64,000 nucleotides of DNA from Scalesia atractyloides (Eukaryota; Streptophyta; Magnoliopsida; Asterales; Asteraceae), in NCBI GenBank assembly GCA_947069175.1, contig CAMTDV010000013.1, forward strand, positions 28,151,857-28,215,856, read 5' to 3'. Shown here one piece after another: positions 47,330 to 58,270 of the stretch (positions are counted from its first letter, which is position 1; each line of letters begins with the position of its first letter). The notes below the pieces were generated by a model. The model was given only the letters and a program-made list of their open reading frames with translations. It ran no database searches and was not told the origin of the DNA. Position numbers and translations under genes: made by a program.

Positions 47330-48875
47330 AACACTACCACTCTCTACAACACGCTAAGGCAAGTGCACTCATCGTTGGCGTAGCATAGTGATTGTAAGAT
47401 ACCTAGGTCGTCCAAGGACACAAGAGTTTTTAGTATCGGAATATCATCGACGTCTAATCTAATCAAATTTTGGGAAAAGATTTTTTTAAGTAAACTAAGT
47501 AATAAAAGAGTTAAATAGACAAAATAGAATCACTTAGTTCCGAATCATCATTTATGTATCCTTTGATGATTTCCGATTTGGGTTTTTTTAAGAGATCATC
47601 TTATTTAAAGTCACATGTCCATCTTTTTAGAGGCAACGCTACCCTCGGCCATAATGGTATGAGTCAGCAGAGATACAGTCCCGCAAGGCTGGAATATTGA
47701 AAGATAATTAAGTAAGTTATTAATGCAAAATGTGGCATGTCCCTCTTTTGGAGGCAACGCTACCCTCGGCTATATTGGTCTGAGTCAGCAGGGATACAGT
47801 CCCACAAAGGCGTTTAAACTTTCAATAATAATTTATTTAGAAGGGATTTAAGGCATTCTTACTTCCCCCGATTTGATGTTATCTGCCTCAAAGGAAGTCC
47901 TAATAAGCTTGAATCAAGTCCTCGCATGATCTATACACTGAATAAGGCAAGAACTTTACCAATACCACCCTTCTAACCCTCTTCTAGGCTATTAACGCAC
48001 TTTACATAGACCGTAAAGACACGAATGAGTGAATCAACAAAACATGAAGAGATGATAGAATAAAGTTCACTTTCAGTATAAAAAAACTAGTTATTAAAGT
48101 CATAACACATACCCAATTAAAAAGTTAACCAAACCTTGGAAATCAAAAGTAATACGTAAATAACTTATCTTCACCAAATGATGTAAGAGATTAACCAAGC
48201 ATGGCCTTTGTTTGACAAAAACTCTTACGATGGATGGGGATGAATGTGGTGGTATTGTGGTGGTGAGTGGTGGCAGGTGTGAGAGAAAGGTTTGCGAAGG
48301 GATAAGTTGGAATGGAACCAAGCACCCCTATTTATAGCTGGAAACAAAAGCTTTACATGGCCCTGTGTCTTCCACTTTCTCTGTCTTCATTTAATAAGCT
48401 TGTTAGTTCAGATGCTTACACGGACCGTGGGTCAACAGCACGGCCCCGTGGCCATTGTACTTGTTGTACTATCTAAGATTTGCATATATGGAAGTTAACC
48501 ATGACCCGCGTCTATGAGACACGGCCCCGTGTCCTTGTCTGCTTCTATTTGTCATCTTCTTTCTAGAATCTTGAAAGGGCATGACCCCATGCCGAGAAGG
48601 CACCGCCCCGTGCTTGACTTCTGATTTGTTGTTTTTGGTCTTAGGGTGAAGCTCAGAGGGTTGCTATAGTGTATCATCTTTCTTTCTTTTGTACGTATGT
48701 TGGTTTTTGTCGTTAATTTGTTCCTTTTGTACATTTAAGCTCTTTCAATCCTGAAAACCAAAAGTATACAAAGAGACGCACTTTTTCCAACATTAGCACT
48801 AAAAAGGGTTGATTTTATAACTTATTTGATGCAATTTATATGTTGTATTTGGCGCATATCAGTAGTTGATGAGTG
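47330..48875 (-). repeat. Non-coding LTR-like element B
   Basis: On the - strand it starts at TGATATGCGCCAAATACAAC (48869). A palindrome cluster lies at 48620-48418, including GACACGG-CC-CCGTGTC (48518-48533) and GGCATG-ACCC-CATGCC (48578-48593). A TATA box CTATAAATAGG (about 48340-48330) follows. The body carries two ~120-bp direct repeats with GAGTCAGCAGRGATACAGTC (47663 and 47771). The 3' end has GTGTCCTTGGACGACCTAGG and GAGTGCACTTGCC. Confidence 0.5.
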
Positions 48876-50900
48876 AGTTGCAGGTGGTGTTGCTAGGTTT
48901 TGCGCAGCGAAAACCTGGGTCTTGTGCGGTTATTGGATGGTGAAGATGGAACAAAGGAAAATTAAGGTAGGGAAGAGAAGCGTATTTATAGTGTAAAAGT
49001 GTGTGTGGTGTGTGTGAAGGTCCTAATGATTGTTGTAAGGTAGTGGTGCCATTGTTGGGGTGACGGTGGAGGCGGTGGTTGTTGGGGTGGATAGTGGAGG
49101 TGGGGTGATGGTTGTGCTCATGGTTGTTGGGCTAGGGTTTAATATTAGAAAGTTGGTTTTAATCAAAAGACTAAATGATAAAATATTTAGAAGTCAAAAG
49201 ACCAAAATGCCCCCACTTAAGAATGCAAAATTTCAAATATACCCCTCATTAAACAGTGTTTTTTAACCAAGTTAGACGTTTGAATGAAAATGGAAAAAAA
49301 TCACAAAAGTGAAGGCAATATGGTATAAAAAGTAGTTTTGGATGAAAATGGAAAACATGCCCAAACCTCAGGGACAGTTTTGGTAGTTTACTCTATTTTG
49401 AAATCCAATAGTTATGAAAATACCATTTTTTATCCAAAAATCCACCAAGTCTAATTTAAACATCAAAATAACCATAAGAACTTAGGATGATCATCCCATG
49501 ATCATATAGCATAACAATCACTATACTTAGTGATTCTTATGCCAAAAACACAAACTTTAATCCACCAAATTTACCTTTTTAACATGTTAAACCGTTTAAC
49601 ACGAAAAACCATCTTAACATATATCATCCATAAACCATTGCCTACCATGCTCACATACATACTTCCATTTTAGTGAAAAATATCACATAATAACATTCAA
49701 CAAGTTACCAAGATCATCATCCCACAACAATCACCATACAAGTACTTTTACCACACGTTGTCAACAACATGAACACAGACACATCATCATCATCAAACCC
49801 CACGGCTCAAACAACTCGCTTTCACCATCCCAAATCTTCCATTTTAATACTAGTTTAGTTTGTTTTTACCAAGAAACACAATAACATCTCACTTGGTGAA
49901 CAACACTTGCACAAATGGGCATTTTATAAAGATTAGAATATGAGATGAAGGATTTTACCACTAGACAAGCTGAGAAGATTTTTCACACAAAGATTATAGA
50001 TTTGGCTTAGGTTTTGAGATCTACTTCCTAGATTATGCTCCAAGCTTACTTGGATTATCTTAACTTGAAGGTTTAAGGCTTGATTTAAGTGATTTGGGGA
50101 TTAAACGGTGGATGTTGGGGATTCTTCTTGTTTGGCCGAGAAGAGAGAGAAGGGGGAGAGTCCTTCGGTTGTTTGAATTGTGTAACGTGAGTGTATAAGG
50201 TGCCTTGTGGTCTTGCATTCAAAATTTCTCCATGTAATGATCATAACCCACACATTCACACCAGCGTGCCTAGATTAAGCAAGTCAACGCACAAACAATA
50301 TGTGGACATGGGTGGGGGTGGCCGAATTTGGTAATGGGGAATGGGTTTGGGTTGGTAAAGTAACAATATTTAATTGAATCATGTCTCCTAACCCTTATTT
50401 AGTAGTTTTGTTTCATTTGGATGGAATTTTAATCTATTTAGGCTCATTACTAGCAATTTAGGGTAACCAATTCTCTAAACATGGAATACACATTCAAAAA
50501 TACATAGTTTGGAGAAAAAATTACAAGTATACGTGTTAATTGGTGATAAAGTTAACAAATACGTGATAAGACCAAAAAATACGGCACTTTTATAACTATA
50601 TTATGTTTTTATCTATTCACTAATTTAATGTTCCAGGCATATTGGAACAATTTCAGCTTCAAAAAGTTTATCGGATAATCACCAACGCTCGTTTTGGACA
50701 CTTTTATTGTTACACGATAAGATGATATCTAAGGATTACCAAATGCAAATCCATGCATTACCCGGACCTTGGCAGACTTTATGAACTCAATTACCAATAA
50801 TTAAGTTTAAATGCACGTAATTAATGCAAAATGTGATTAATTAGATGTATAGATAGTGTCTCAGATTTACCGGTTGTCACATCTTGATTGGACCATGAAT
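48876..50900. other. Non-coding, probably antisense LTR-type sequence
   Basis: Contains GGTGG-rich low complexity (49035-49130), a MITE-like fragment ending CAGGGACAGTTTTGGTAGTT (49369-49388), and a GAGAGAGAAGGGGGAGAG purine tract (50143-50160) that reads as a CT-rich leader on the - strand. No coding frame is credible. Confidence 0.4.
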
Positions 50901-52272
50901 TGTTCTTGTGTCTATTCTTTCACTACATCAAAAAGTATTAAGCGGACATAGGAATCCCAAAATTAGTGTCTTCAAGTTTTTTTAGTTTATTGGGTTTACT
51001 TAAGACTAAAAAGAATTTCAAATAAACATCATTACAAGTTAGGAAGGGAGCTCACGAATGTTCGATAACTGTTCTGCTTTTTGGCACATGTGAATCTCCA
51101 TCGGGGTTCAAGGGACAACACCCTTTAGTGGGGTTCCAATGGGCGACACCTCCTTCATGGGGTCCAAGGGTTTGAGTGCCTAGTGGGAAGGCTCACTGAT
51201 CAATCAACGAGTGGCGTCCACGGTGAGCAAACATTCAATTACAATAGTTAAAAGCTTGTGGAACTTGCTTTGTGTATGTCTATTTAATAGGAACTGACTT
51301 ATCCCAAGAAATTGACCGCTTGAGGGTACCTGGTGCTATTAGCAACAATTGTGTGAACAACAACTAGATCATTAGCAATAACTCGTAGACCAACATTAAC
51401 TAAGTTATATGCAGTAACTTAGTTACCGACGATAGCCAGGGTTATCACTAACGATAACCAAATTAACTATCACGCATTTCACGATGAAACTGTCACACCC
51501 TTTAACAAATCATTATGCCCTTTAATCTAAACGTTTTAATAGTTCCCTACCTATAAATGATTTACACGGTTTAGAAGTAAAATACAGATTCTATACAACT
51601 TCAAAGCTAAAGGTTTGTCTAACATCACAAATTTTGTTAAAACACTATTGGATATTTGTTTTTATAATTTTCATTTAATTTGCATTTATTTTTTACTCAA
51701 AATTATTTCGATAACTTTCATTTATATTTGCAATTGAATATAAAAAGAAGACGGAATTGGCTTCAATGGATTTTGTCACCAACAACTAGCAAAGATATTC
51801 GCGCTACGCAGCAGGTTTTGGTCGGTATCGTTTTAGCTTGATACGACGCCAAAACATATTATACATCTATTGAAAAAAAAAAATGTATACATTTGAAATA
51901 TACATATATTCATATATACTGTATTACATGAAAGGATGAAACATAGAATTGTTATGATCTCCTTGATTAATGGTTATTAGGCTAAATTCTTCTTAAAATA
52001 TAAAAATTATCTGATACAACTTCTTATACTTTTTAAAAATAATAAAATTTATAACCTTTTGAGTTTCATTCTAATAAAATGTTAAATTACGATTTAAATT
52101 ATTAATTGATGTGCTAATAAGGTTGTTTTTCCCATATGCTGTTAAATTGGTTTTATGTTGGAAAATCCATTTTAGTTTGCCAATGCTTAAAAATATTCTA
52201 GTTGCTTGGTTATTAATCAAAGATTCTTTATTATTCATGTAATCGATACACCTATCTTTTTTCCATTTATTT
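50901..52272. other. AT-rich non-coding stretch
   Basis: 51100-51180 has repeated phrases of the type GGGGTTCAAGGGACAACACCC and GGGGTTCCAATGGGCGACACC, resembling degenerate retroelement sequence. Otherwise nothing recognisable. Confidence 0.4.
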
Positions 52273-52834
52273 GAGTTAATTATACAGATAGTTCTTATGG
52301 TTTATTAAAAGTAACACTTTTGAGTTAATTACGCAGATAGTTCATGTTCACCTTTTAATGATGCTCTTAATGCTTCAGACCTCTTACTGTTTCAATACTT
52401 AATGGTTCGGATTGTTTGTTTGGCGAGAAATGTCTGAATGGATCAGACATTTGCCTCTGAATATTTAAGCATTATAATGAGTCTGAATGGTTAAGACCTC
52501 TAATCTGAATTGGTCAGACATTTGTCTCTAAACGGTTAAGCATTATTCTAGCTCATAATGGTTCAGACCACTTACTGATTCAGCACTTAATGGTTCAGAC
52601 CTCTTACTGTGGTCAACACTTAACCATTCAGAAGTTGCCAAACAACCCCTAACTTACTTTTTAACAGGTTTAGGTTTTATGGTTTCGATTTTGTAACACC
52701 TTTGACTATTAAGGCTAACTGCCATTAATTTTTCTGTTAAATTGGTATAAAATGACTAAAATACCCTTATATAACTTATTGTACTCAAAGGTGTTATCTC
52801 AATAAACCACAAAGACCATCTGTGTAATATAATC
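52273..52834. mobile_element. MITE with ~55-bp terminal inverted repeats, carrying a nested MITE
   Basis: Left end GAGTTAATTATACAGATAG, then TTCTTATGGTTTATT, then GTAACACTTTTGAG. The right end, read in reverse, gives AGATTATATTACACAGATGG, CTTTGTGGTTTATT and TAACACCTTTGAG. The centre (about 52340-52650) is an unrelated TTCAGAC/GTCTGAA-rich segment. Confidence 0.65.
52399..52650. mobile_element. Nested TTCAGACC-rich MITE
   Basis: Ends TTGTTTGTTTGGCGAG and (reverse) GGGGTTGTTTGGCAAC look like an inverted pair. The inside has at least six TGGTTCAGAC/GTCTGAATGG motifs in both orientations. No clean 8-bp duplication is visible. Confidence 0.45.
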
Positions 52835-53049
52835 TCTAAAATATCAAAACTCATTATATTTGTATAAAATAATATTATAAAATATATTACATAAAAATAT
52901 TTTATACGTGTATTTCTAAAATTAATATACATACGATTACCAAATGTCTTTCTTGAGAAAAAAAATACTCTAGCAGGGATAATGTAGTTGTGATGGAAGA
53001 TAAAAGAAGTTTTAGTTTGGAAATAGGAGATAAGGAAAGAAGGAGCGAG

Positions 53050-53580
53050 ATTTAAGCTCAAATGTTTAAATCCTTTAATGGGTCAAAATGACTAGGTGAA
53101 TAAACTGGGTAATGGTTGCATAATTCATAAAAGTTATGAATCCGGTTTAAGGATAATATGTAGGTAAACATTTTATGGACATTTAGAAACAAGTTTCGAG
53201 TGAAACGGATGTAAATTGAATAAGTTACGGAAGTTTTCATATTAAAAACGGCAAATTTGACAAGGGGTGCAGCAGCCCACCGTAAGCTACAGTGGCCTAC
53301 TGTAGCTTACAGTAGGCAGTTGCTGTAATAAACATAATTCTTGTACCGTAAGCTACGGTACAGAGCCGTAGCTTATGCGGGGTAATTGTGAAAAATGTTG
53401 TTTTCGTTGTTTTGAGCTTTCGGGCTGAGCTAGATTAGTTATAAACTCCATAAAACTAACGCATTTCATGTTTATGAAATGTAGGTAATAGTTTTAAGTA
53501 TTGGATGATGATCAAGCTCAAGGATGAACTGAACACGATCAAGTTCAAGCTTCCGCATTATGTGTAGTTATGTATGAAAC
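53050..53580 (+). repeat. Non-coding LTR-like fragment F with palindromes
   Basis: Contains the 12-bp-stem hairpin GTAAGCTACAGT-GGCCT-ACTGTAGCTTAC (53282-53310) and GTACCGTA-AGC-TACGGTAC (53343-53361). Flanking sequence has no open frame; ends are not defined. Confidence 0.4.
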
Positions 53581-54640
53581 TACTCAACCTAATTTTTAAG
53601 AAGTTTTATGAAACTTGTAATTGTGTATGGATGTTTTCATGCATTTACATATTTAAATGCAAAAGTTTTTTTTATAGAATTCAACTTGTTAAGCAAAGGT
53701 CTTATAATAAGGTATAAATCTAAAACAAAGGTAAATTAGTCTTTTAAATACGATTTATATTATAATTTTCTCATCTTAATTACATTTTAATTTTCTTATC
53801 TTTAACCAAATTCTGATAATTCGTTAGTAGTTAAACTTTATACCTTTCTAAAATCTACTTACTCCCATGATTTTTAAACGACCATAACTTTGTTGTACGT
53901 TAATATCTTAAAACAATTTCACCATAAACGAAGATTTTATTCTTTTTAATTTGAGTATAGTATTTCTATAGTCTTTTTAATAAAAAAAACTAATATGTTT
54001 CGTAAAAAGACTAATTACCCCCACGATTTTTAAACGGTCATAACTTTTCCATACGTTAATATCCTAAACAAATTACACCATAAAACTAACATTTTATTCT
54101 CTTTAATTTAAGTATAGTCTACCTATAGTTTTTTTAATAAATAAAAATTGATATATTACATGATTAACAGTGTCTATGGGTGAGCAATAACTGAATCATT
54201 AACCAAAACAAAAAAATAGACGAAACCAAACTGAAATCAACTAAAAACTGAATTAAGTGAAAACCGATGAACTGAAAATGAATTAACTAAAAACCGGGCA
54301 TCGTTTATTTTTGTACCATGTTCATGTATTTCATAGGATTAACCAAAATTAAACGAACCGAACCATTCATATTTTCATATACTTTTAGCTATTATATCCC
54401 CAGTTCATGTATTTCATATTTTTTACTCTCATTTCATGTATTTATACTTCCATTTCAGTTATTCATACATCAATTTCATGTATCTATACCTCAAATTCAT
54501 GTACTTCTAATCAAAAGTTCTAGCCCAAGTTTGGTTTTGGTTATTAATCAAAATTGGAAAAACAGATCCAAAAACCGTCAATATAACATAATAAATCTAA
54601 TAAATTAAATAATTACCGATTGGGTAATAAAATAGACTAA
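53581..54640. other. AT-rich non-coding stretch with a local duplication
   Basis: The phrase GATTTTTAAACG followed by ACCATAACTTTG or GTCATAACTTTT, CGTTAATATC and TTTAATTTRAGTATAGT occurs twice (53870-53970 and 54020-54130), indicating an old ~150-bp tandem duplication. No gene. Confidence 0.55.
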
Positions 54641-54643
54641 CCA

Positions 54644-54940
54644 ATGACTTTAATTGAGGATAATAACCGAACTATGCATACCATGACAGTGTTTGTGTTT
54701 TCCGCCACATCACACAAGCACCTTCTACCTGAGGTAACCCAATGGCAAAGGACGACCCCATATGCACTCGACCGAAGAAAGAGCTGGGTAGCCCAAACCT
54801 ATGATCTCCAATTCCAAGAAAACTCGTCACGGAGGCCCACTGCAGTAAAGCCTAATTAGGATCGGATTCAAACTTGAGACCAAAGGTCTCAAACCTAAAT
54901 TTTCACTTATCCTCTAATGCCAATTGAACTATAGCTCATT
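54644..54940 (-). other. tRNA-derived SINE candidate
   Basis: On the - strand, A-box-like AGCTATAGTTCAATTGGCAT (54936-54917) and B-box-like AAGTTTGAATCC (54875-54864) are in tRNA order and spacing, followed by a ~200-bp unrelated body. No poly-A/T tail or target duplication was confirmed. A + strand open frame over the body is taken to be chance. Confidence 0.5.
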
Positions 54941-57900
54941 CACATTAGTTAGTGTTATTAAACTATGTATGCTTCATACTATTAGAAAATGAGTTGATAC
55001 AGCAAATCATGTGTTTTGTAGTGTAACTTTTTTCATAAACTATATCGATTCTCAATGACATACCGACAACGTAGCAATACAAAGCAAATCGATACCTACT
55101 GAATAAAGTCAATACTAGTATCGTATCGATACTAATAGAACCGATGTCAATATTCTTTTTTTTTTTTGGTTTTTGAACAATCCAAATATAAATTTTATAA
55201 AATTCTTAACATATCACAACCACATGCTTATTTTATCTATATTTTGATATAAACTGTATTCAAAACCAAAACGACGAAAAGTGCGAACTATCTTTAAAGT
55301 AATTATTTCAATGACTTGCACCAGTTCTCCTGTTATATTTGTATTAATTGGATCTATTACTTTTTTTTAACAAACACATCTGACTCAAAAGGGTAAAAGG
55401 TCAATACAAAACACGCCCCCGGCCTAATCGGGTAAAGGACCAAACAATTACAACATATAAAAAGGACATTTACACTAATCCACCCACTGGATGAATCTAA
55501 AGGAAAACCTCTTCTTCAACCAACATAACTTCTCGATTTGACTTCCCCGTAATGTCTTAGATCAATTATTGAAATAACGAAAAACATAAAACATAATCCT
55601 AACCTATAAATTCAACCTTTAATTCTTCAAATTTCAAGGTTCATTGAAGTCATTGCTTTAATGTTTGCTAACGTATAAAATTCAAATCAGTTAGGCTTAG
55701 ACATTAACATTACAAATAACTTGTCTACAATTAATAAGGTAGGGGTTTCATTCCCATTTTTCTTACGAAATTTCAAAGCAAAACTTTTTTTCAACCTCAT
55801 TACATAATGAATGACATTGATATCCTTCATAACCATGAGCTACGTTCACAGGCGTTTTCACAAACATATGCGTGTTCGCATTCAGTATGATTGCTTTCGA
55901 AGTTACAAAGAAGAAGAAAATAAGAGGATAATAAGATGACAATTTGATCAATTAAATTTGCACAAACAAGAAGTCAGCATCAACAAGAAAACACAATATT
56001 TCAAAAGAATCATAACATAAGGAAATCGAAGACTAACCTTAGTTCTTAGAGAGATTAAAATTTAAGAAGCTCATGTATCTTTAATCTAAGTATTCTTTCA
56101 TAAAACCGTATATTTTGGCGTCTTCTAGACGGATTCCAATCAATAAACCAACTCTTATGTTATTCTATCTCTATAACCTTTTCAGTTTATCTCAACTAAC
56201 GAAATATTTAAAGATAATTCTAACTTTGAACGTATTAACCTCCAATAATCTCATACCAATTACTGTTAACCTATCTAGTTTTATTGATGGCATATCATGC
56301 TTATGTGACAAAAAGGTGTTAACTATTTATGATGTGGCATGCTTATGTGACAAAAACTATATCTTTTTATGACGTGACATTCCTATGTGGTAAAAACTTA
56401 ATTTTTTAATGACGCGACATGCTTATGTGGCATGCCATGTTATCAAAAAATTAACTTGGTTAACATTAAGTTAGTTGGTATGAGATTGCCAAAAGAAAAC
56501 AAACTTGCAAAATTTGGAACTTTCTCTTAATATTTCTATAACTGAGATTTACTATGTTCAATAGATGAAAGTTGAGAATCAATAAAATTCAATTAATCTG
56601 TGGAAACATGGCTTCTACCAAAATGGGGGCACCAGCACTTCCCTTCGAAGAATAGTTCGTTGATTGTCAACATCGGAACATATTAGTATGTTGAAATATT
56701 TGTATACGCTAATTGTAGTCTAAATCAAAATCAATGAAAATCTAGAATTAAACAACGGGTATGTCATTTATCATTATTACATTAACTTTACAATATTTAA
56801 ATTTTACACTAGTAAAAGTTCTAACTTTACAATATTTTAAATTAATAAAAATTTTAACTTTACAATATTTAAATTTCCATAGTTGAACTAACTAATTTGC
56901 GTCATTTTAAAATTTAGAGGGAAGTGCAATTTGTCATTATGTGGTTTAGTCCAGATTGTCAGATTGACATTCTACTTTTCAGTTTTTACCAGATGAAGCT
57001 CTGAAGTGGGCATTCCATAACCCATTGCATCTAGTCGTTAGTCAAGCATTGTTTGACCGTTAAAAAAACGAGAAAAGACTATTATACCATCTTCTACATT
57101 ACATATCTTCGCATCCCCCCCCCTCTGTGTTTGACTTTTAAAAAAGAGAAAAAGACTATTTTCACTTCTACTTTGACCTGGAGATGACCCTTCCCTGTTT
57201 ACGCCATACAAAATTATCATTTGCCTATAACAACATCAACTATACCTGATAAAATCATACCCATAACTAACCTACTAATAGAGCCTGAGGAAGATGAGAT
57301 GTATGCAAAACATACCTCTGTCTCAGAGGATAAAGATGTTGCTACCGATGAAACCACGAACTCCAAAACCATATGTGGACATGAAAAGTATATTAGAATA
57401 AAGAGTGTTTCTCATAAACTATACAAATAGCAACAACAAAGAGAAGTGACATTAGCTATCTGTAACAGAAATTGTTGAAAAAGTATACTTCAAACAATTA
57501 GTACATAACAGAGACACGAAGGAAAAAAAGGAAGTAACTTGCAAGTGCTACTAAAAGTTAAAAGGAAAAACTAAACCCTAAAGATAAAGCTACATCCTTC
57601 CTAAATATTCTTAAAATCAATTCTGTCTTCCAAAGATAAAGCTATATCTTTCCTAAAATTCTTAAAATCAATTCTACGTCTTCACAAGGTGTTATCATAG
57701 ACCATATTCTCATATGGGTGAAAGTCTATTAAATTTTGTTTAATATGCTCATCACAGGTCAGACTGGATCTGCCTCTACTCCTTTTCCTCTCAACAATAA
57801 AGTTTCCACTACTCTAACTAATTTTTTTCATTTTTCTCTTCTTCACAAGTTAGAACCACTTAAATTTCCTATCAGCCTAATCTTTTAGCAATTTATTTAC

Positions 57901-58144
57901 CTTTGGCCAGATTCATTCTATACACTTCTCACTATTTTTTGCACATTTATGCACATGTAAAAGGTATTTGAAAACACCATGAGTTCATATTATATTATAT
58001 TATATAAACATACAAATGTAAATAGGCAATAAGAGTAAATTTGTCTCATTACACCTATGGATTTTAATTTTTTTTTCTACTTTTCTCAATATTTTAAGGA
58101 TATAAATTATATCTTAATGGCTTCTAAATAGAAATAAATTTAAA
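54941..58144. other. AT-rich intergenic DNA
   Basis: No recognisable gene. 56282-56445 has a triplicated phrase of the type ATGCTTATGTGACAAAAA. 56810-56880 repeats TTTACAATATTTAAATT. 57550-57680 has a duplicated AAAGATAAAGCTA...CTTCCT phrase. Confidence 0.55.
55763..55951 (-). CDS. Possible small secreted peptide, 62 codons (speculative)
   Basis: The - strand frame opens MIKLSSYYPLIFFFFVTSKA, a Lys followed by a hydrophobic stretch resembling a signal peptide. It ends with three cysteines in CHSLC and FC, a pattern seen in small cysteine-rich peptides, but three cysteines fit no family I can name. FEIS is followed by TAA in a CGTAAG context that could also be a splice donor, so a second exon is possible. 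No TATA box or homology evidence. An open frame of this length is expected by chance in AT-rich DNA. Confidence 0.12.
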   Translation of the reverse strand: MIKLSSYYPLIFFFFVTSKAIILNANTHMFVKTPVNVAHGYEGYQCHSLCNEVEKKFCFEIS

Positions 58145-58270
58145 ATAGCTCTTGCTTAGCTGGTTAAATTACTTGTTGTTTATCTAGGATCACGAGTTCG
58201 AAATCCGCCGTAAACAACAGTCGGTTCGTCGCTAAGTCACCCTTCGCATACTGGCGATGTTAGCATTTAA
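58145..58270 (+). other. tRNA-derived SINE candidate
   Basis: A-box-like CTTGCTTAGCTGGTTAAAT (58150-58168) and B-box-like CACGAGTTCGAAATCC (58190-58205) are about 40 bp apart, then a body with CGTCGCTAAGTCACC. It resembles a tRNA-derived SINE head; the tail is not obvious. Confidence 0.55.

Noticed and set aside
54644..54859. 71-codon + frame
   Set aside because: Lies over the body of the antisense SINE candidate and has no recognisable domain.
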